Assembly (NCBI GenBank): GCA_945859605.1
Contig: OX243818.1
Location: 40,269,596-40,333,595, forward strand
Source of the DNA: Lumbricus rubellus
Taxonomy: Eukaryota; Annelida; Clitellata; Crassiclitellata; Lumbricidae
Reading direction: 5' to 3'
Length of the DNA: 64,000 nucleotides
The notes under the pieces were generated by a model. The model had not been told where the DNA came from, did not search any database, and saw only the letters and a list, made by a program, of their open reading frames with translations. Of the stretch, positions 58,111 to 64,000 are shown piece by piece (the first letter of the stretch is position 1; each line of letters begins with the position of its first letter). Both the position numbers and the translations under genes were made by a program.

Positions 58111-58667
58111 TATTATAACAATCATTTATTCGTAAACAAAATTGATGCACAACAATGACCGGAGATATAAATAATGTTGCTCTGGAATGGCTCACTCGGT
58201 AGTGTCTGGTTGGGCAAAAGTGCCTCGGAAAGAAATAGCATTAAAGCGTTGGATGGTGGCAGAAAGGCGTTGAAAAAGGTAAGATGTCTCTCTAATGTCC
58301 CCAGAGATTAGTGTTAGACGTTTTCCAAGGTCCTTAATAAAGTCAAGTCCATTGTTGTTAATTGGGCCCATGGTCTCCAGGGCCACAGGAACAAAGTGGT
58401 GGTTGGCCAACAGGTGATCGTACTTGGCAGATTTTCTCGTGTCCGCCAATTCAGCCGCAGCCCCCACCGTTGCAGCCGAGGCATGTAGGTAGGAAGGAGC
58501 AACCGTGTCTATTACGGTGGCATCCCACACGAGGCTACGCCCTCCTCGCCACGGAATCAAAGTCATTCCGTCGGGTCTTTTTCCATCAGTGCGTGAGAGA
58601 CCGGTTGGTTCCTTGATGTTCGGCATTCCAGCTTGTGTAAGACTTCGGCTTATGATGTCGTTTATTA
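58110..58667 (-). pseudogene. R4/Dong-like LINE (copy c, gene D side)
   Basis: Frame from 58626: MPNIKEPTGLSRTDGKRPDG, WRGGRSLVWDATVIDTVAPS, ETSYLFQRLSATIQRFNAIS, FRGTFAQPDTTE*. Intact through the C-terminus, unlike 25590-26140. Confidence 0.65.
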
Positions 58668-58737
58668 TTATTATTAATAATAATATTATTATTATTACTA
58701 TTATTGCAACTACTACTTCTACTCTTATTACTATGAT

Positions 58738-58812
58738 GAGGAGGAGAAGGTTGACGACGACGACTACGACGATGACGATGATGATGATGACGATGACGAC
58801 GATGATGACGAC

Positions 58813-58863
<51 letters not shown>

Positions 58864-58888
58864 AATGATGATGATGATGATGATGATA

Positions 58889-58946
<58 letters not shown>

Positions 58947-59002
58947 CGATGACGACGATGATGACGACGATGATGATGATGATGATGATGATAATGATGA
59001 TA

Positions 59003-59069
<67 letters not shown>

Positions 59070-59090
59070 CGATGACGATAACGATGATGA
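58738..59090. repeat. Expanded (GAT/GAC)n microsatellite
   Basis: About 350 bp of GAT repeats with GAC and AAT interruptions; roughly 200 bp longer than in gene B. Confidence 0.95.
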
Positions 59091-59094
59091 TGAG

Positions 59095-59292
59095 TTCTCT
59101 GCCCGAAGGCAGTTTCGTTTGCTTTGTACCCTTTTTGGATGAGATGAGTGAGGTGGTTTCCAGTTGCCTTCCTCAAAGACAAATTGTGGGTTGTCAACTT
59201 GTCCAAGGTCGCTACATATATAGTGGCTTTAGAACCATTCGGTCGCAAGACCAAGGCGCCAAACTTACCACTGCACCATCGCGTCCCACGAA
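59095..59292 (-). mobile_element. tRNA-like SINE, second type (gene D side)
   Basis: Sister of 26365-26560 with box A-like GCGATGGTGCAGTGGTAAG on the minus strand. Confidence 0.5.
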
Positions 59293-59532
59293 CATAATAA
59301 GCCATAGATATAAAAAAACTATTTTGATCGTGCTTTATGTTTCTCTTAGGATGCAATAGGATAGAATTGAGTTGGATACTTAGCCTAGCCCTAGATCATA
59401 AGTGTTTCATTTATTTTATTTTATTATATATTATTTTTATTTGCTCATCGCCCTATCTAATTAATCTAAGTTCCTAAGTGATGTTGATTGCAACGCAAGC
59501 TCTAAGTTTCCTTTATGTTCAGAAATACTTGC

Positions 59533-59883
59533 CAATGGTTTTCTTGAATTGATTGCTATCGATGTTGATCATCGTTGAAATCGGAGTTTGAATATTTTCA
59601 AAGAATAATACATCTCTCAGTTGATTCGATTCATACATCTTCTGAATATATTCAAGTGCTGCTTGTGAACGACACCAAATCCAAACGACCACAGTCTGTC
59701 TATCCAAGTGAGAGCCCAGAATTTCTATACCTTCTTCCTTAAGTTGACTCATGAATTGATAAGTTCGATGTGACCATGATTTGGTTCCGTTTCGAAGATC
59801 TTGGATTCCTTGATGAAGCTGCTGTGATTCCATTAACGCTGTACACTTTGCACCACGAGTTTGCAATATGATTTTTGTTGCGC
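59533..59883 (-). CDS. Gene D exon 4, TRADD-N-like domain
   Basis: Reads GATKIILQTRGAKCTALMES, HRTYQFMSQLKEEGIEILGS, VVVWIWCRSQAALEYIQKMY, NQLRDVLFFENIQTPIST. 351 nt, phases 1 and 1. Donor ATTG|GCAAGTATT is a GC donor. Confidence 0.6.
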
Positions 59884-60532
59884 CTGAAAGCAAAAGTAAT
59901 GTTTTGAAATGTGGAACCTACTCTGGTATAGGTTTCGATAACTTCAGTTAACCCGTTTTTGCCCAGTGTTCCATTATTGGAACATTTTATATAAAGATGA
60001 CTTATTTGCCATATATAGCACTATAATACAGTGAATATAAATCATTTCCTGTCATTGTGAACTGTTTTTCTAAGACACTCCTATCGGAAAAAAATATTTT
60101 GAAAATTTAATAGTCGTCAGATAAGGTTTTTTTTGTGAAAATTTCCAAGTTAAAAAATTTCAAATTTTTTCACGTAAAAGGTGCATAATTTTAAAAATCA
60201 TTAAATGATTATGTGTTCAAATTTTGAACACATAATTATCTGTTTTGAACTTTCTGGATTTTGGTACTCTTATACCAATAATATTTCATGATAAATTTAA
60301 TTAGTTTGTGTCGTGAACTTTAGTATGGACTTTTTGCAAATATATTTGATGTTCCATTATTGAAAAACATGGCACAAGCGGAGGATTGACGAGAATAACG
60401 AGTGAGAAATAGAAGCTGAATGAAGGTAGATATAGAAATATAAGCTGGATTGAACAAATTCGCAGTATCGATCGTGCGCGGTAACGATCGTGCACGGTAT
60501 TGAAAATCGCGGTATGGTGTGCGCGGTATTGT

Positions 60533-60736
60533 TTGTTTGTTTGTATGACCACTTGTTATAGCGCCCCTTCAAGCTCTAACTACTCAGAGGCGCTCCCGAA
60601 TGCAGAGCGGACACTGCATCGGAGTTTCACGCCGAAGCGCTGAGCAAGTGTGAGTGAAGGACTTGCCCAAGGTCCTTACGCGGCGAGGTGGATTCGAACC
60701 TCGAACCTTCCGGCTCCAAGGCAACGACGCCACCAC
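60533..60736 (-). mobile_element. tRNA-derived SINE, box A truncated
   Basis: Same family as 11735-11937, with box B intact and the first part of box A missing. Flanked by GTGTGCGCGGTATTG (60517-60531) and its inverse (60740-60754). Confidence 0.75.
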
Positions 60737-61038
60737 GGTCAATACCGCGCACACATTGTATGCTGCTATTAGCGTCGTACAATGCAGGCTGTAAGTAGCT
60801 AAGATTTAGGTCTATGTTAATTTATTACGATTGCTTCAGTGCGTTTTCAGGAGCTTCGCTAGAGAAAAATTATTATCTTTAACGGCTACGCGTTCTGTCG
60901 CGTTAAGTGTTCCAATAACATATTGGCCTAATTAATAAGTAGCCTTCTACTAATATTAATTAAAAATAAAAAGCAAACAAATAAAGTCTATATACTATAT
61001 ATTAATAAAAGGCCTCTTTAAAAGTGTATCATTTGCAC

Positions 61039-61326
61039 CTCCTCCGTTTTCCATGATCCTTGTCACTGTACTCTGGTTGGTTTGTCGAAGACATTTGACG
61101 AAATTTGAAAACTTTGTTTCGCCCAAAGATTTCGCGACGTAGAGGAGCTCTGCGTTCTTATCTTGTGTTAAATTCTGTCGTTGTATGAAGTGACTTTGTT
61201 CTTGCGTTATGCAGTTGTGAGACAACAGCGAAGCGATTAATTCGTCATTTGGTTGAATAGTTTCTAAGAGATAGTTTCTGTTGTTTCTTATGATTGTAGA
61301 TCTTTTCTTGGTTTTTCCACAGAAAT
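61039..61326 (-). CDS. Gene D exon 3, CARD domain
   Basis: Acceptor GTCGTTTAG, then DFCGKTKKRSTIIRNNRNYL, LIASLLSHNCITQEQ, AELLYVAKSLGETKFSNFVK, QSTVTRIMENGG. 288 nt, phases 1 and 1. Donor GGAG|GTGCAA. This exon is deleted from gene B. Confidence 0.75.
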
Positions 61327-62206
61327 CTAAACGACATAAACCTTGTTTAGCATCACGACCTTCTTAGAAAATTCCTTCATAAGAAAATCTCATCAGTAGC
61401 GAAATGTTTGTCCGACGTGCAGACAGAATAAGGAAAAGGACTGAAAAATAAAACCGAAACCGAACAGATGCCGTTGACGACCGCATTGCATATTTTTTTA
61501 ATGAAACTTGAAGAAAGAATCATGTATGGTTTTCTAACCTAATTATTGCAAATATACCTTACATAATCCATTTTCACGCAAAGTGACTCAAATGATGTTT
61601 ACATGGTTGCTCAATAAAAAAATGTCCCACCAGAAAAATGCAATTTTTCCGCTATCAATCGAGATTGTTCTATGTAGATATCAGGATTTATAGAGGAAAG
61701 ATTTTGCAACAATCCATGAAAATTTCAATAATGAATATGCATTACTTCAGGAGTTAGGCCTAGCTGTGTAAAAACCTTTTCCCATTCTGTCAAATTTATG
61801 CAGAATCACGCTCCAATACATGTGATTACTTTAAGATTTGTTATAGATTACCACACTCAAAATGATGGTGATGTCATACGACCTCATTGAGATCTGTAAA
61901 GAAGCTGTTTATGAAGCTGTTAGTATTTGATGATTATTTGATATAGAAATATATTAAGGTATCAATTATTTATTAACCCGTTACTTATCGTCATGGGCAA
62001 ACTGGCCTGTGTTACGGCTGCAACGAAATACTGCACTCCATCCCATTCAGTAGGCTTAATTTAATGTGAAACTTAACGTTGAACTCTCCTACCCAGACTC
62101 TTTGAAGACTGCAGGTACGTTCTAACATCAGACTTAAACCCTATTGATTATCATGTCTGGGGACCATTTTAATTCTGGAACGCTGCAAGACATTTCAACC
62201 AATTAC

Positions 62207-62393
62207 CTTTCCAGTAACGCCAGATTGTTCTTTTGAACCGTTTTCTGGAAATTCTTTCATAAAAGCAAACGTCGACTGACATAAGAGATCTGATAACGTC
62301 TTCGTCTCTGGGCTTTATTGATGAATTCAATATCCAATACAGATAGGACTCTTTCAAGATCATGTCCAATAACTCCAGCGGAAGATCAATTAG
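62207..62393 (-). CDS. Gene D exon 2, F-box-like domain
   Basis: Same 187-nt exon as gene B: LIDLPLELLDMILKESYLYW to FKRTIWRYWK. Donor AAAG|GTAATT. Confidence 0.7.
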
Positions 62394-62455
62394 CTGTAAT
62401 TAAACGTATGCAACGTTAACACTGAGTAAGACAATATTGGATTAACCCTCGGGCT

Positions 62456-63423
62456 ACCAGGGGGGGTGGTATCCACCCCCCCCCCCTAGGTTTTTTCCAA
62501 ATCAAACTTTTTCCGTTTGGAATAAAATTTTGACGTTTTAGGTGGCTGTAGAGGATTCATTTGCACACATTTTGAGCTAAAATGTGTGATGATATACCAT
62601 ACCATTCAAAAGTTATACCCGATATACCCGAGGCACCAGGGGGGGTGGATATCACCCCCTTAGATTATCGGCTGTATCTTATCCGTCCTTTGACATGAAG
62701 AGACGCAAATTACACCATTCTGTAGAGGGAATGTGGGGCTACATTTCCATGCTCACTGAGTTGTCTTTTGACAACCGGAAGTGCTCAAAATAAATTAAAA
62801 TATAAATAAATGTGTTTTATTTTCATAAAATTTTCATGTTTTTTCTATTATAACTTATTTATAATTTATTTTCAAGAGAAATAAGTTATGTCATTCTATA
62901 GAGGGCATGTAGGGCTATTTTTTTATACCAATTAATTTGACATTTGATGACCGGAAGTGCTCAAAATAAATTTAAATGTGTGAAAATGTTGGGGTTTTTT
63001 TACAACGCAAACCGATAAGTCTGCGTAAACGTTTTTCAGCAGCTATTACATGTTTTTTACTTTTTATTATAATTAAAACTAACTTATTACTAGTTTTTAT
63101 AGTTGAACATTGTACTTTATTATATGTAAACTATTATTGTATAAATAAATTATGTTAAAAACACACAGAATCTACTATTTTGCTTATGCGAAAGTATGCA
63201 TTTTGTGGAATCGATGGGTGCCTACGGAAAAAATTCATAATTCCGGGGTGCTTTCATATAATATTATTTTAAACCTAAATATACCATTTTGTGCAGAAAT
63301 GAATGCTGAATCCATTGATGTATTACAAGTTATGATATCTCAAACCAAACCCAAAATCCAGAGGGGGTGGTAACCACCCCCCTTGGTAGTCAGTGTTACA
63401 AAAAAAGCTTGGTAGCCTGAGGG
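62456..63423. mobile_element. piggyBac-like MITE with TTAA duplication
   Basis: Ends CCCTCGGGCTACCAGG and, inverted, CCCTCAGGCTACCAAG. TTAA at 62452-62455 and 63424-63427. The sister locus has one TTAA (28858-28861) and no insert. Subterminal GGGGGTGG..CCACCCCC palindromes. No transposase. Confidence 0.85.
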
Positions 63424-63599
63424 TTAACTCTAAGAGAAAGAATGAAATTATAAAATCATTGATTGATTCATTCATTCATTCAAGAATTGCTATATAGCGT
63501 TTCATCCATGGAACTATTCAGAGGCTCTCCCGATTCTATTACGGTAAAAGTCCAGGTTTGGATAGAATATAAATAACCCAGTAAGCTACTCAGGAAGCA

Positions 63600-63930
63600 G
63601 ACGTTGCTGCTGTGTGAAACCATTCCAAACCTTTGTGAAAGCCGAGTTTCTGCATAGTTGCTGATGCTGTTCGTGTGAATAGAACCAAGAGCACTCCGTT
63701 CTGCGCATAACCGAGTAACGGTGGCTATTGGATACCCGTTGAGCAGGAGGAAGTCAGGGCATCACCAAGCTGACAATGCCGAACCAGATCGGCGATCCTC
63801 TACTCAATGTGCTGCCACGTAGGAGGCCAGCGTAATGTCTCCAACATGACATAGCTGGGGAGATGTCCTAATTTGGAAATTTGCCATATGAGACGGGCTT
63901 TCTGAGCGCATGACTCGGTCCATCACATCT
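63600..63930 (-). other. Gene D copy of the duplicated intron-1 block
   Basis: Aligns with 29010-29345, plus a segment (AGACGGGCTTTCTGAGCGCA) lost from B but present in A. Marks intron 1 of gene D. Confidence 0.45.
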
Positions 63931-64000
63931 AGTTAATTGAGAATTTTATGTAGGGACGTGCTTTACTTTATTATATGCTGCGATACAGCATGCTATATAC

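Larger units (their letters stand above)
54364..64000 (-). other. Gene D model: F-box / CARD / TRADD-N-like / NHL; exon 1 off the window
   Basis: Minus-strand exons: 62393-62207, 61326-61039, 59883-59533, 55268-54364. They total 1731 nt and join in phases 1,1,1 into 576 residues plus stop. The duplicated intron-1 block at 63600-63930 shows that the gene continues rightward; exon 1 is expected beyond 64000. D is the intact sister of B. Confidence 0.75.

Noticed and set aside
58505..59359. Poly-Met/Asp and poly-His frames
   Set aside because: Translation of GAT repeats beside a SINE and an antisense LINE.

Overview
The window reads as repeat-rich, intron-rich nuclear DNA of an invertebrate animal, not of a prokaryote or virus. 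Genes are split into small exons with consensus splice sites, most of the sequence is introns and transposon debris, and death-fold domains appear. The frequent word TAGGCCTA, tRNA-derived SINEs, fold-back elements with ~15-bp repeat arms (recalling the sea-urchin TU class) and a lineage-expanded CARD/F-box/NHL family make a marine deuterostome plausible, but the sequence alone does not prove the phylum.

The core of the window is a four-copy array of one multi-domain gene family: A (+, 6548-19264), B (-, 31788-21626), C (+, 36555-48582) and D (-, from beyond 64000 to 54364). Each is built from the same exons: (1) short basic leader, (2) F-box-like domain, (3) CARD, (4) TRADD-N-like alpha/beta domain, (5) NHL-type beta-propeller. 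Splice phases (0,1,1,1) agree across copies, and the exons join into open frames: 605 aa for C and 513 aa for B. A and B converge tail to tail, as do C and D, so the array looks like a duplicated convergent pair about 30 kb apart. B and D are nearly identical and carry matching flanks (20355-29415 and 52157-64000); A and C are older paralogues. B has lost the CARD exon through a clean 840-bp deletion, and the frame survives because that exon is phase-symmetric. By inference the protein could link a recognition propeller and death-fold adaptors to an SCF-type ubiquitin ligase, a layout suited to innate immune signalling. No expression or function is shown here.

Left of the array, 1099-2933 (minus) is a 3' coding exon made of two minisatellites and ending in a nuclear-localisation-like tail. 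Introns and spacers are packed with mobile DNA: truncated LINEs (CR1/L2-like, an RTE-like class, and an R4/Dong-like class with a C-terminal zinc finger and restriction-like nuclease, repeatedly found inside (ATT)n tracts), two SINE types, piggyBac-like MITEs at TTAA (one with its empty site preserved in the sister copy), six hAT-like elements with 8-bp target duplications, a Tc1/mariner-like element holding a nested hAT element, and several fold-back elements. Microsatellites (TATG, ATT, GAT, TGG/TAC, CA, CAT) are long. No tRNA or rRNA gene, CRISPR array or bacterial operon was seen.
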